DNA of 64,000 nt from positions 1-64,000 of the forward strand of contig JBIKIQ010000009.1 of assembly GCA_044361535.1 (NCBI GenBank), written 5' to 3'. Shown here piece by piece: positions 25,454-35,086 of the stretch (within the stretch, counting starts at the first letter, position 1; each line of letters starts with the position of its first letter). This stretch comes from UBA952 sp044361535 (lineage in GTDB: Bacteria; Bacteroidota; Bacteroidia; Flavobacteriales_D; Crocinitomicaceae). Made by a program: the position numbers and the translations under genes. A model generated the notes under the pieces. The model was not told the DNA's origin and ran no database searches. It saw only the letters and a program-made list of their open reading frames with translations.

Positions 25454-25870
25454 ATGACCAAAGTACTCCTTCTTATTTTTCTTTTTGCAACAACCTATTT
25501 GAGTGCCCAAAAACCCTTGAAAAAAAAGTTTTGGGGAGAATATGAAGGTGAAATAGCTGCTTATAAGGTAAATACAGGGGGTCAATTTATAGATGTATCA
25601 AGCACTCCCATCTTACTCACAATTCAAAAAAAAGACCTTATTTTTAAAGTGGGTAGAAATGAGATGACTGTACCGTATACGTGGATTAAAAAGGATAAAA
25701 AAACAATTCAAATAGCGTTTTTGCGATCTGTCGATGAAACAAAGGAGGTGTTAATCCTGACTAAAAAAACTAAGCACATAATAAGGGAAGGAATTTATCC
25801 TCAACCAAACTGTTTGTTAAAAAAAAATCCGAAAAAAATAGGATTTCGCTTTAAAAGAAATTCAATGTAA
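25454..25870 (+). CDS. Small secreted protein of unknown function
   Basis: 138 residues with a signal peptide (about 1-18, LSAQ cleavage region) and a basic mature part rich in Lys and beta-prone stretches (FWGEYEGEIAAYKVN; ILLTIQKKDLIFKVG). One cysteine near the C terminus (PQPNCLLKK). The 3' end overlaps the convergent DUF2141 gene by 20 bp. It starts 51 bp after comEC and may be expressed with it. No known family recognised. Confidence 0.65.
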   Translation: MTKVLLLIFLFATTYLSAQKPLKKKFWGEYEGEIAAYKVNTGGQFIDVSSTPILLTIQKKDLIFKVGRNEMTVPYTWIKKDKKTIQIAFLRSVDETKEVLILTKKTKHIIREGIYPQPNCLLKKNPKKIGFRFKRNSM

Positions 25871-26360
25871 TCGTTTGATTAACTGTTGAAGAAGCAGGAA
25901 TTGAAAATTTGGCCTGTGTCCAACTAGGTGGACCAAAAGAACCCATTGCATTATTGGAAAATGCAAATCCTTCTGTGGGAATTGACAGCCAATTTTGATC
26001 AATCTGCTGGTTATCATTTTCGTCATGAAAGATAGCAAATGCATACTCTCCTTGAACCAAACTATCCAAAATAATAACCATCGATCCACCGGAACAATCC
26101 AGAAACAGCTCGCGATATGCTTGATTTGGATCATTAAAACTCGAAGAACTATTATACAGTGCTACATTCACTTTTCCACTGGTATTTTGCATACCACTTA
26201 GATTAATTACCAATTTTGACAACGTATCTATAGTAGTAGTGGTAGTATCTTGTGGATTTGTAATGGGTTGAGGTTGGGGTGTTTTATTCTTCTTTTTACA
26301 TGAAACTGTTATGGAAGAAAACAAAATTAAAAATGCAATAATCGAGATTTTCACGAACAA
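25851..26360 (-). CDS. DUF2141 domain lipoprotein
   Basis: 169 residues. The N terminus is a lipoprotein-type signal (ILFSSITVSCKKKN, with Cys near residue 21), followed by a Pro/Thr linker (about 30-47). The rest matches DUF2141: VNVALYNSSSSF, VQGEYAFAIFHDENDNQQID, the FAFSNNAMG motif and a beta-rich C terminus. DUF2141 proteins are periplasmic or surface beta-sandwich proteins of unknown function. The gene is convergent with, and slightly overlaps, the preceding one. Confidence 0.85.
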   Translation of the reverse strand: MFVKISIIAFLILFSSITVSCKKKNKTPQPQPITNPQDTTTTTIDTLSKLVINLSGMQNTSGKVNVALYNSSSSFNDPNQAYRELFLDCSGGSMVIILDSLVQGEYAFAIFHDENDNQQIDQNWLSIPTEGFAFSNNAMGSFGPPSWTQAKFSIPASSTVNQTITLNFF

Positions 26361-26446
26361 ACTATTTTTTATGATTTTTAAAGGTAAGTAATAAAGTTTA
26401 ATACAACTGAAACTTGTTGAAAATACTGTAAAGTATATAACTATTA

Positions 26447-27832
26447 TTAGCCCCCCATTTCGTGAGTATTATCCATTTCTTTTTTCTCATCCGCTGGTTT
26501 AACCGTTAATAATAATAAAAAGAATGGCAGTAAAGGCGCGCGCAATCTCACTAAAACACCAAAGATTACTGAGGTAAATCCTGTCATAAATGCAAATATT
26601 ATAACAAAATAAAGTGAAAATGTAAGGATATCAGAGTCTCTTATTCGAGCGATTCGTTGTCTTCGTTTACCGATAAAAAATTGAAAAGTCAAATAAAATA
26701 GTAAAACACTTTCTATTCCGTTTAAAATAAGCCCAGGTGATAATGCCTCCCAAGGAAGTGGGCGGTAAATACCGGTAAAAATAGATAATGGCATTGCTCG
26801 TAAAATACCAACAGGCGTGTAGGTGACCTCACCAAGATCGTATTTCGCTCCCGTGTATGTTTTATTTATTTTAAAATCTTGTTGAACAACTTCTGCCTCC
26901 TTCAAATATTTTTGCGCCGTTTCTCCCGAAAAATAAAACCCTATAAATCCAAAACCTACCAAAATCACAACTGTTCTTATTAAGCGTCGTAAAAATTTAC
27001 CTTTGAAATAATAGTTGGCAAAATTTACATTAAAAGCAAAAATAAATGGAATGATTACAACAATTAGCATGAACGATCGGATATTCAAAAGAATACCAGA
27101 GAACAATAAAATAAGAAAAATATTCCAGATTTTAAATTTTGCCTTTCCTACAATTAATTTGTAAATTAAGGGTATCATATAATAGATACAAATTAAAATC
27201 AACGTATCCTTTGAAACCCCAGTACACCAAAAACTTAGCGAAGGAATAAAAAGAAAATACAAGGCTAATTTTTTATAATCATGAATACCAAATGAAACAA
27301 TAAAATCATAAAGTTTAAAGGATGCAAGAGATGCTATAAAAGCCGTTAAAACAGTTGTGGCCAAATAACTACTTCCTGTAAATAAATTTAATATTGAATA
27401 AACCTTACTTACAAAATATCCCTCCGGCTCTCTTGCAATCCAGCCAGGCGGCCTACCCGTTTCAATCGTGAAATGATTTACATAGCCTACCTCTTCGGCA
27501 AATGTTGACCATTCACTAATGTAATAGCTGGGATACTTTAATAATAAATTAGTTAATACTCTTGACGTATCAAAAAAAGCAATAGTATCGCCCCCATGGA
27601 TGAAAAACAAATAATAAAAAGCAAAAACAAAAGCAAAAAAGATTTTGAAATAAATATTTACCATGAAATATTTATAATGTTCCTTCTCCTTATTCCGCGA
27701 TTTAATGTAACTCGCAATAATTACAACTAATATCAACCAGAAAATCAACATTAATACATCCAAACCAGTAAAAAAAGTCAACCGGTTTGTGTGATCATTA
27801 TAAAGTACTATCGAAAAATCGATATTTTTCAT
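26447..27832 (-). CDS. Polytopic membrane protein, possibly of glycan assembly
   Basis: I start it at ATG 27832 (MKNIDFSIVLYND), not at 27901, because the longer form would cover the asnB promoter. The roughly 461-residue protein has about ten membrane helices and a short periplasmic segment with TGRPPGWIAREPEG. It ends in a soluble acidic tail. It diverges from an asnB-like gene followed by two glycosyltransferases, so a polysaccharide polymerase or membrane glycosyltransferase role is plausible, but no diagnostic motif was found. Confidence 0.7.
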   Translation of the reverse strand: MKNIDFSIVLYNDHTNRLTFFTGLDVLMLIFWLILVVIIASYIKSRNKEKEHYKYFMVNIYFKIFFAFVFAFYYLFFIHGGDTIAFFDTSRVLTNLLLKYPSYYISEWSTFAEEVGYVNHFTIETGRPPGWIAREPEGYFVSKVYSILNLFTGSSYLATTVLTAFIASLASFKLYDFIVSFGIHDYKKLALYFLFIPSLSFWCTGVSKDTLILICIYYMIPLIYKLIVGKAKFKIWNIFLILLFSGILLNIRSFMLIVVIIPFIFAFNVNFANYYFKGKFLRRLIRTVVILVGFGFIGFYFSGETAQKYLKEAEVVQQDFKINKTYTGAKYDLGEVTYTPVGILRAMPLSIFTGIYRPLPWEALSPGLILNGIESVLLFYLTFQFFIGKRRQRIARIRDSDILTFSLYFVIIFAFMTGFTSVIFGVLVRLRAPLLPFFLLLLTVKPADEKKEMDNTHEMGG

Positions 27833-27896
27833 CGAGGGGAATTGGTAACGGCCAAAATTAGAGAAAAAAAATGTGCTAAAACACTCTTTTTCATTG

Positions 27897-27904
27897 TACA
27901 TTTG
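27897..27904 (+). promoter_or_regulatory. Likely -7 promoter element of asnB
   Basis: TACATTTG fits the Bacteroidota -7 consensus TAnnTTTG and lies 24 bp before the asnB start codon. A convincing -33 TTG at the usual distance was not found, so the call rests on the -7 element and its position. Confidence 0.45.
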
Positions 27905-27927
27905 TAAAACAACCTACTTTTCATACG

Positions 27928-29853
27928 ATGTGCGGAATTACTGGATTTATAGACTTTAAAAAGGAATCGAATGTAGAAGTTCTATCTGCCATGACCGATT
28001 CCCTATATCATCGTGGGCCAGATGGAAGTGGAATTGAACGTATAGAAACAGAAAAAGCAACTGTAGGCCTTGGCCATAGACGTTTATCAATTATAGATTT
28101 GTCTTCGTTTGGCAAGCAACCCATGAAATTTGAAAATTTTTGGATCTGTTTTAACGGTGAGGTTTATAATTATGGTGAAATTAAAAAAGAGCTGATTGAA
28201 TTAGGTCATTCCTTTTCGGGGAATTCCGATACTGAAGTTATACTGCATGCGTTTGCTCAATGGGGAAAAGAATGTGTTCATCGGTTTATTGGAATGTTTG
28301 CTTTTGTTATTGTTGACATTCAAACCCAAGAAATAATCTGTGTTAGAGATCGAGCAGGAATCAAGCCATTTTTCTATTATTACGAAGATGGATTATTTCT
28401 CTTTTCCTCTGAACTAAAGGCTTTTCACAAACATCCTCGCTTTAAAAAAGTACTTAATCGAAATTCCATAGCGGCTTTTATGCAATATGGAAATATTCCA
28501 ACCCCACATTGTGTTTTTGAAAATTGTTACAAGCTAAAACCTGGACATTTCATACATTTTTCATTGGTTGATGGGCTCAAAACACTTGGTGATTCCCTAA
28601 ATCGTCAAACGCAATATTGGAATGTTTACGATGCGTATAACAAACCAAAACTAACTGTTGATTTTGCAACCGCAAAAAAAGAAACTACCAATCTCCTTAC
28701 CTCTGCGTGTAATTATCGCATGGTGGCTGACGTTTCCGTGGGTGTTTTCTTAAGCGGCGGATATGATAGCTCAGCTGTTGCAGCAATACTTCAAAAAGAT
28801 AGGACTGAAAAATTGAAAACCTTTACTATTTCTGTTCCAGATATTGGTTTAAATGAAGCGGAATACGCAAAACAAACTTCTGAAATTTTAGGCACAGATC
28901 ACACAGAAATTGAATGTACACAAAAAGAGGCGCTAAATTTAATTCAAGATTTGCCATACTATTACGACGAACCTTTTGCCGATAGTAGTGCCATTCCAAC
29001 GACTTTAGTGAGTTTAATGGCTCGCAAACAAGTTACAGTTGCTTTAAGTGCAGATGCTGGAGATGAAGTTTTTGCTGGATACAACCGCTATGACTACCTC
29101 ATGCGTTACGGCAATAAATTAAGAGCAATTCCCTCTTTTGCGCGCAAAGGAATAGCAGGTATTATGAATGTTGTCCCGGCAAATCAAATTCCTATTCTAA
29201 AAAACAAATATAACTTTCCAAATCGCTATGAAAAATTAAAATCACTTTTGAAAGACCCGTCTTCAGAACAAGTGATGTTAAGTTTAAGTGAACAATTTAC
29301 GGATAAGCAACTTGCGGAATTTTTGAATTTTGAACCTATAAAATTAGCCACTGCTTATAATTCCAAAGAATTAATAAATTCTGATTCCTCTCCTCTTTCT
29401 TACATGATGGCAATTGATTATCAAACCTATTTGGTGGATGATATTTTGCAAAAAGTAGACCGAGCAACAATGACAGCAAGTCTGGAAGGCAGAGAACCTT
29501 TTTTAGATCACAGAGTTATTGAATATGCAGCCCAACTACCTGATGATTTTAAATATCATAACGGAATAAAAAAATACATTCTTCGGGAAATTGTTCATGA
29601 TTTTATTCCAAAAGAAAAGATGGATCGACCAAAAATGGGATTTGCCATTCCTCTGGCTTCTTGGATGCAAAATGAATTAAAGGATATGGTTCATGACTAC
29701 ATAAGTGAAAAAAATATTCGCGAACAAGGACTATTTAATTGGGATGCTGTCAATCGATTGAAAACAAATTTCTTTGCTGGAAAGTCAGAGTATGATTTCA
29801 AATTGTGGTATTTGCTTATGTTCCAAATGTGGTATGAACGATGGATGAAGTAA
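27928..29853 (+). CDS. asnB: Asparagine synthase (glutamine-hydrolysing) family
   Basis: 641 residues. The N-terminal class II glutamine amidotransferase domain starts MCGITGF with Cys2 as nucleophile and includes HRGPDGSG. The C-terminal synthetase domain has the ATP pyrophosphatase loop SGGYDSSA (about 273-280) and EGREPFLDH. The classical enzyme makes asparagine from aspartate. This longer class, lying beside glycosyltransferases, often modifies sugars or carboxylates in surface polysaccharide pathways, so the substrate is uncertain. It overlaps the next gene by 13 bp. Confidence 0.92.
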   Translation: MCGITGFIDFKKESNVEVLSAMTDSLYHRGPDGSGIERIETEKATVGLGHRRLSIIDLSSFGKQPMKFENFWICFNGEVYNYGEIKKELIELGHSFSGNSDTEVILHAFAQWGKECVHRFIGMFAFVIVDIQTQEIICVRDRAGIKPFFYYYEDGLFLFSSELKAFHKHPRFKKVLNRNSIAAFMQYGNIPTPHCVFENCYKLKPGHFIHFSLVDGLKTLGDSLNRQTQYWNVYDAYNKPKLTVDFATAKKETTNLLTSACNYRMVADVSVGVFLSGGYDSSAVAAILQKDRTEKLKTFTISVPDIGLNEAEYAKQTSEILGTDHTEIECTQKEALNLIQDLPYYYDEPFADSSAIPTTLVSLMARKQVTVALSADAGDEVFAGYNRYDYLMRYGNKLRAIPSFARKGIAGIMNVVPANQIPILKNKYNFPNRYEKLKSLLKDPSSEQVMLSLSEQFTDKQLAEFLNFEPIKLATAYNSKELINSDSSPLSYMMAIDYQTYLVDDILQKVDRATMTASLEGREPFLDHRVIEYAAQLPDDFKYHNGIKKYILREIVHDFIPKEKMDRPKMGFAIPLASWMQNELKDMVHDYISEKNIREQGLFNWDAVNRLKTNFFAGKSEYDFKLWYLLMFQMWYERWMK

Positions 29854-31067
29854 AAAATATTCTTTATTTATCATATGACGGGATGACTGATCCTTTGGGT
29901 CAATCTCAGGTTTTACCGTATATCATTGGTCTTTCAAAAAAAGGATTTCGTTTCCACCTAATTAGCTTTGAAAAACCGGATCGATTTGAAAAATTGAAAG
30001 CCGATATTCAGCAAATTTGTGATCAACATAACATAACTTGGCATCCTCGAATTTACACCAAAAAGCCTCCGCTTTTTTCTACACTTTACGATGTCTGGCG
30101 AATGCGAAAACTGGCATTTAAACTACATGGCAAGCACAATTTTTCCATCATTCACTGCAGAAGTTATCTTTCAGCGATGGTAGGTTTAGCGATGAAACAT
30201 AAGCTAAACACCAAGTTCTTATTTGACATGCGTGGGTTTTGGGCGGATGAACGGATTGACGGAAAAATATGGTCACTTTCCAATCCTGTTTTTAAGGTGG
30301 TTTATCAATTTTTTAAGCGAAAGGAAAGGCAATTTTTTCTGGAGTCAGATCATGTAATTTCATTAACACACAATGGAAAAGACGAAATTTGTTCATGGAC
30401 AGGATTTAATCATTTGAAAGAAAAAATTGACGTTATTCCGTGTTGTGCGGATTTAACTAAATTCAATCCACTCAAAATCACAGAAAACAAAAAAACAGAA
30501 CTACGCCAAAATCTAAAAATACACTCTAATCAATTCATTTTAGGATATGTAGGCTCTATCGGAACTTGGTACATGTTAGATGAAATGCTTCAACTATTCA
30601 AGAGTTTATTAAGTGAGAAACCGAATTCAATATTTCTTTTTGTTTCAGGTGATGATCCTAATTATATTCTAAATAAAGCAAGAGAATTGTACATATCAAT
30701 CGATTCCATTCGAATTCAGTCAGCAAAACACAATGAAGTTTCTTCCTTTATTAGTTTATTTTCTGCTTCTGTATTTTTTATTCGGCCAACCTATTCTAAG
30801 AAAGCATCGTCACCAACCAAGCAAGGAGAATTAATGTCGATGGGAATACCTATTATTTGTAATTCAGGTGTTGGTGATACCGATATCATTGTTGAAAAAT
30901 ACCAAGCTGGTTTAGTACTAGACACACTAAAAAATGACGCGTTTAGTAAAATAAATTGGGACTCAATTCCTTTTGAAAAAGAACGTTCTCAACAAGGCGC
31001 CCAAGAATTTTATGGTTTAGAAAACGGTGTGGAAAATTACTTCAACGTTTATAGAAAATTGCTTTAG
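29841..31067 (+). CDS. Glycosyltransferase, GT4-like
   Basis: 408 residues with a GT-B layout. The N-terminal domain includes LSYDGMTDPLGQSQVLPYI (about 8-26), typical of GT4 acceptor domains. The C-terminal domain has GYVGSIGTWYMLDEM and SPTKQGELMSMGIPIICNSGVGDTD-like nucleotide-sugar binding residues. It probably transfers a sugar to a surface glycan on the cytoplasmic face of the membrane. It starts within asnB and is followed after 3 bp by another glycosyltransferase. Donor and acceptor cannot be read from sequence. Confidence 0.88.
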   Translation: MDEVKNILYLSYDGMTDPLGQSQVLPYIIGLSKKGFRFHLISFEKPDRFEKLKADIQQICDQHNITWHPRIYTKKPPLFSTLYDVWRMRKLAFKLHGKHNFSIIHCRSYLSAMVGLAMKHKLNTKFLFDMRGFWADERIDGKIWSLSNPVFKVVYQFFKRKERQFFLESDHVISLTHNGKDEICSWTGFNHLKEKIDVIPCCADLTKFNPLKITENKKTELRQNLKIHSNQFILGYVGSIGTWYMLDEMLQLFKSLLSEKPNSIFLFVSGDDPNYILNKARELYISIDSIRIQSAKHNEVSSFISLFSASVFFIRPTYSKKASSPTKQGELMSMGIPIICNSGVGDTDIIVEKYQAGLVLDTLKNDAFSKINWDSIPFEKERSQQGAQEFYGLENGVENYFNVYRKLL

Positions 31068-31070
31068 TAA

Positions 31071-32144
31071 ATGACGAAAAAGAAAATATATTTTATTGCT
31101 CCTTATCCATTCAATGCTGCCCCTTCACAGCGGTTTCGATTCGAACAATATTTTTCATTTTTGGAGCAAGAAGGATATGAAGTAAAGCTATTTCCTTTTT
31201 TGGACGAAAAAACATGGAAAACACTCTACAGTGAAGGAAATGAACTGCAAAAGATCAAAGGTGTTTTAGGGAGTTTTCTAAAGCGATTTTTTCTTCTCTT
31301 TTCGTTGAGAAAAGCAGATTATATATTTATTCATCGCGAAGCTTCACATTTAGGACCACCCATCTTCGAATGGATAATCGCCAAAGTACTTCAAAGAAAG
31401 TATATCTATGATTTCGATGATGCGATTTGGTTACCTAATTACAGCGAGAGCAACGCAAAATTTCATCGATTAAAGGCCTATTGGAAGGTAAACTATTGCA
31501 TGAAATGGGCGGGACAGATATCTGCAGGAAATCAATTTTTGGCTGATTATGCAAGACAATTCAATACGAGTGTTAAAATTATTCCAACGACAATCGATAC
31601 TGAAAATTATCACACCGGAACGACGGAATACTATCCAGAAAACATTGTGGTGGGTTGGACGGGTACGCATACTACCATGCGTTACTTAGATGCGTTATTG
31701 CCGGTTTTTGAAGAATTAAATGCCAAATTCCAATACATAATTCGCGTAATTTCTAACGAGAAACCAGCTTTCGATTTGCCAAATCTTGAATTTGTAAAAT
31801 GGAAAAAAGAAACTGAAATTGAGGATTTAAAGTCTTTTTCAATTGGAATTATGCCTTTAGTCAAAGACCAATGGTCTGAAGGGAAATGCGGTTTTAAAGG
31901 ATTGCAATATATGTCCCTGGGAATTCCAACGATTATGTCGCCTGTTGGCGTTAATACAGACATTATCGATCATGGAACAAATGGTATAATTGCATCAACT
32001 GATGAGGAATGGAAACAGGCTCTTGAAATGCTAATTTTGAATGCAGAGTTGCGAAAACAATTAGGTAAAAATGGAAAACAAACCATTTTTGACCGATACT
32101 CCGTTCTTTCACAAGAAAAGCCGTATTTAGATTTATTTAAATAA
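31071..32144 (+). CDS. Glycosyltransferase, GT4-like
   Basis: 357 residues. The N terminus reads YFIAPYPFNAAPSQRFRFEQY, the middle has YDFDDAIWL (about 114-122), and the C-terminal GT-B domain has VGWTGTHTTMRYL, then EGKCGFKGLQYMSLGIPTI near 277-296, which contains the conserved glutamyl region. It is third in the asnB-glycosyltransferase operon (3-bp gap) and likely acts in the same surface-glycan pathway. No membrane helix or signal peptide. Confidence 0.88.
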   Translation: MTKKKIYFIAPYPFNAAPSQRFRFEQYFSFLEQEGYEVKLFPFLDEKTWKTLYSEGNELQKIKGVLGSFLKRFFLLFSLRKADYIFIHREASHLGPPIFEWIIAKVLQRKYIYDFDDAIWLPNYSESNAKFHRLKAYWKVNYCMKWAGQISAGNQFLADYARQFNTSVKIIPTTIDTENYHTGTTEYYPENIVVGWTGTHTTMRYLDALLPVFEELNAKFQYIIRVISNEKPAFDLPNLEFVKWKKETEIEDLKSFSIGIMPLVKDQWSEGKCGFKGLQYMSLGIPTIMSPVGVNTDIIDHGTNGIIASTDEEWKQALEMLILNAELRKQLGKNGKQTIFDRYSVLSQEKPYLDLFK

Positions 32145-32202
32145 CGGTTAAATTATAGTAATGTCATTAAATTTTAATAATTTAGTCACCTAAACTATTA
32201 CT

Positions 32203-35046
32203 ATGCGAACGCTATTATTTTCCATTTTTTTATTGAGCATTTCACTTAACTCCTTTTCACAAAACTACTCACGAGTTAAGGTTTTTGGAACACAAGAACA
32301 GCTACTAAAATTAAGTAACCTAGGAGTTGCTATGGATCATGGAATTAATAAAGAAGGACTATTTTTTATTTCAGACTTTTCGAAAGAAGAGATACAAATA
32401 ATGAATAAGTATGGCTTCGATTATGAAGTTCTTATAGCTGACGTCGAAAAATACTACATTGATCAACTTAAAAATTCTAGTGACGAACCTACGAATGTAT
32501 TGAAAAATACAAATTGCACAGGAACAGGTGGCGGTGGTTCATCAGCCTTTTCACCTGCTACACCTTCCAATTTCAATTTAGGAACAATGGGCGGATATTT
32601 AAAATACAATGAAATGCTCGCTGAATTGGATGCGATGGCTGCACAATACCCTAATTTAATTACTGCTAAAGCGCCTATTTCTACTTTTTTAACTTCTCAA
32701 AATAGACCTATTTACAACGTTCGAATTTCTGATAATCCAAACACAGATGAAAGCGGCGAACCCAAATTATTGTATACAGCCATTCATCATGCGAGAGAAC
32801 CAATGAGTTTAATGGAAACTGTTTTTTACATGTGGTATCTATTGGAGAATTATGGAACCAATGATGAAGTAACGTATTTGGTTAATAACACCCAAATGTA
32901 TTTTGTTCCTTGTATCAATCCTGATGGCTATGTATACAACGAAACCACGAATCCGAATGGTGGTGGGATGTGGCGTAAAAACCGAAGAAATAATGGAAAC
33001 GGTACGTTTGGGGTTGATTTAAATAGGAACTACTCATACGGTTGGGGCACAACCGGGACAAGTACAAATACAAATAATGAAACTTATTGCGGTCCTTCTG
33101 CATTTTCAGAGCCCGAAACTCAAGCTATGAGATGGTTAGTACAAAACAACGATTTTGAAATGGCCTTTAATGCCCACACGTACGCAGAAGACATTTTATT
33201 CCCTATAGGTACAACAACAGCCGAATTCGCACCTCATCATAATTATTTTCAAGAGTACACAAATCATATGACCGAACTTAACGGTTACTTTGCTCAAAAA
33301 TCTTCGGGTTTATATCCGGCTTCGGGAGATTCAGATGATTACATGTACAAAGTGGATATTGGAGTCGGTCAAAAAGACACGGTATTTGCTCATACTCCAG
33401 AGGTTGGAACCGCTTTCTGGCAACCTTCTTCGCAAATAATTGCCACTTGTCAAGAAATGGTTTTTCCGAATTTGATATTAGCGCATTTAACTCGAAATTA
33501 CAACATCGTTAAGGATACAGATCCTTCTTCAGTAGCAACTACAAGTGGTAATTTTAATCATTCAATCAGAAGATTAGGACGACAAGGTGGACCAGTAATT
33601 GTATCTATTGAACCATTATTAAACATCGTTTCTGTAGGTAATTCAGTAACTTACAACTTAAATAACCAACAGGGTTCAACTGGTTCGATATCCTATGTGC
33701 TTAATTCTTCCATTCAATTTGGCGATCAAATTAAGTATATTCTTAAAACTGATAATGGACTTTGGATTAAGAAAGATACCATTGTAAAAACTTTTGGAGC
33801 CATAACACTTCAGGCGCTAGAAGATGCTACAACGGTTACGAATTGGACGGGGAATTGGTCAACTACAACATCAACTTTTGTTTCTCCTTCAAAATCATTC
33901 TTCGACGGGTCAGCCAATAACTACTCGAACAATACCAATAAAACATATACCTATGTTCCAACAATTGATTTGACACAAGCTACTAACGCTATGATTTCAT
34001 TTTATGCCAAATGGGGAATCGAAGCTGATTACGATTTTGTTCAATTTCAAGTTTCTACTGACGGTGGGACAACTTGGATCGGACAATGCGGTAACTACAC
34101 AGTTCCTGGAACCAGTGGAAATGGTAGCGTTCAACCCAATGGCCTGCCTGTTTATGAAGGAACTCAGACTAGTTGGGTTTTGGAAGAAGTTAATCTAAGC
34201 GATTACTTGGGACAACAAATAAAGGTTCGATTTCAGTTGAGATCAGACGGCGGAACAAATGCAGATGGATTCTATTTCGATGATTTTAAAGTGTTTTACT
34301 CTATCCCATCAACAAATCCTCCAACAGCTTCCTTTACCTCACCTAATTCAGCCTGCTCAGGGACGACTGTAAACTTTACTGATTTTTCTACAAATTCACC
34401 ATCAACATGGTCATGGAATTTTGGGGATGGCAATACTTCCAATGTACAAAATGCATCCCATTCATATGCAACGGCTGGAAGCTATACTGTCAGTCTTACT
34501 GTTTCAAATAATTCAGGGTCAAATACGACTACACAAAACATAGTAGTAAATTCAAATCCAGTAGTTACTCTTACTTCAAATGATACTGATAATGTTGTTT
34601 GTGTGAACGAAGGACTTGTTCTTCTTACCGCAAATCCTGCTAATTCAGTTTTATCTGGCAATGGAGTGGCAAACTCAAATTTTGATCCTACATTGGCTAA
34701 TATTGGTGTAAATACCTTAATAGCAAGCTATACCGATGCAAATGGATGTGAGGGATCCGCACAAATTTCAATTATAGTAGAACAATGTGCCAATACGATT
34801 GAAAACGAGTCTGATTTGATACAAATATTTCCAAATCCGAGCGAAGGAGAGCTTTCTATACTCGGACTCTCAGGTGCGGCAAAAGTAGAGATTAAAGATT
34901 TTAATGGTAAAGTAATCTTTAAGAAAGAAACATTCACTGCATACGATAAAATTGTACTTTCTGATTACGCTAATGGCGCATATTTAATAGAAATTGAGAC
35001 AGAAAACCAAAGTCAAATCAGCAAGAAATTTTTCTTAATTAAATAA
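32203..35046 (+). CDS. T9SS-exported M14 zinc carboxypeptidase
   Basis: 947 residues: signal peptide (1-20), propeptide-like region (to about 115), and an M14 peptidase domain with the zinc motif HHARE (H196, E199), GVDLNRNYSYGW and the catalytic Glu in HTPEVGTAFW. An immune-inhibitor-like beta domain follows (about 540-700), then a PKD domain (about 708-790, with WSWNFGDGN and ASHSYATAGSYTV). A type A T9SS sorting domain ends the protein (about 870-947, starting IQIFPNPSEGELSI). It is probably secreted or surface-bound and degrades peptides. This protein indicates a functional type IX secretion system. Confidence 0.93.
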   Translation: MRTLLFSIFLLSISLNSFSQNYSRVKVFGTQEQLLKLSNLGVAMDHGINKEGLFFISDFSKEEIQIMNKYGFDYEVLIADVEKYYIDQLKNSSDEPTNVLKNTNCTGTGGGGSSAFSPATPSNFNLGTMGGYLKYNEMLAELDAMAAQYPNLITAKAPISTFLTSQNRPIYNVRISDNPNTDESGEPKLLYTAIHHAREPMSLMETVFYMWYLLENYGTNDEVTYLVNNTQMYFVPCINPDGYVYNETTNPNGGGMWRKNRRNNGNGTFGVDLNRNYSYGWGTTGTSTNTNNETYCGPSAFSEPETQAMRWLVQNNDFEMAFNAHTYAEDILFPIGTTTAEFAPHHNYFQEYTNHMTELNGYFAQKSSGLYPASGDSDDYMYKVDIGVGQKDTVFAHTPEVGTAFWQPSSQIIATCQEMVFPNLILAHLTRNYNIVKDTDPSSVATTSGNFNHSIRRLGRQGGPVIVSIEPLLNIVSVGNSVTYNLNNQQGSTGSISYVLNSSIQFGDQIKYILKTDNGLWIKKDTIVKTFGAITLQALEDATTVTNWTGNWSTTTSTFVSPSKSFFDGSANNYSNNTNKTYTYVPTIDLTQATNAMISFYAKWGIEADYDFVQFQVSTDGGTTWIGQCGNYTVPGTSGNGSVQPNGLPVYEGTQTSWVLEEVNLSDYLGQQIKVRFQLRSDGGTNADGFYFDDFKVFYSIPSTNPPTASFTSPNSACSGTTVNFTDFSTNSPSTWSWNFGDGNTSNVQNASHSYATAGSYTVSLTVSNNSGSNTTTQNIVVNSNPVVTLTSNDTDNVVCVNEGLVLLTANPANSVLSGNGVANSNFDPTLANIGVNTLIASYTDANGCEGSAQISIIVEQCANTIENESDLIQIFPNPSEGELSILGLSGAAKVEIKDFNGKVIFKKETFTAYDKIVLSDYANGAYLIEIETENQSQISKKFFLIK

Positions 35047-35086
35047 GAGAACGGATTTAAGAATCCAGAAAATTACTTGGTCTTTT

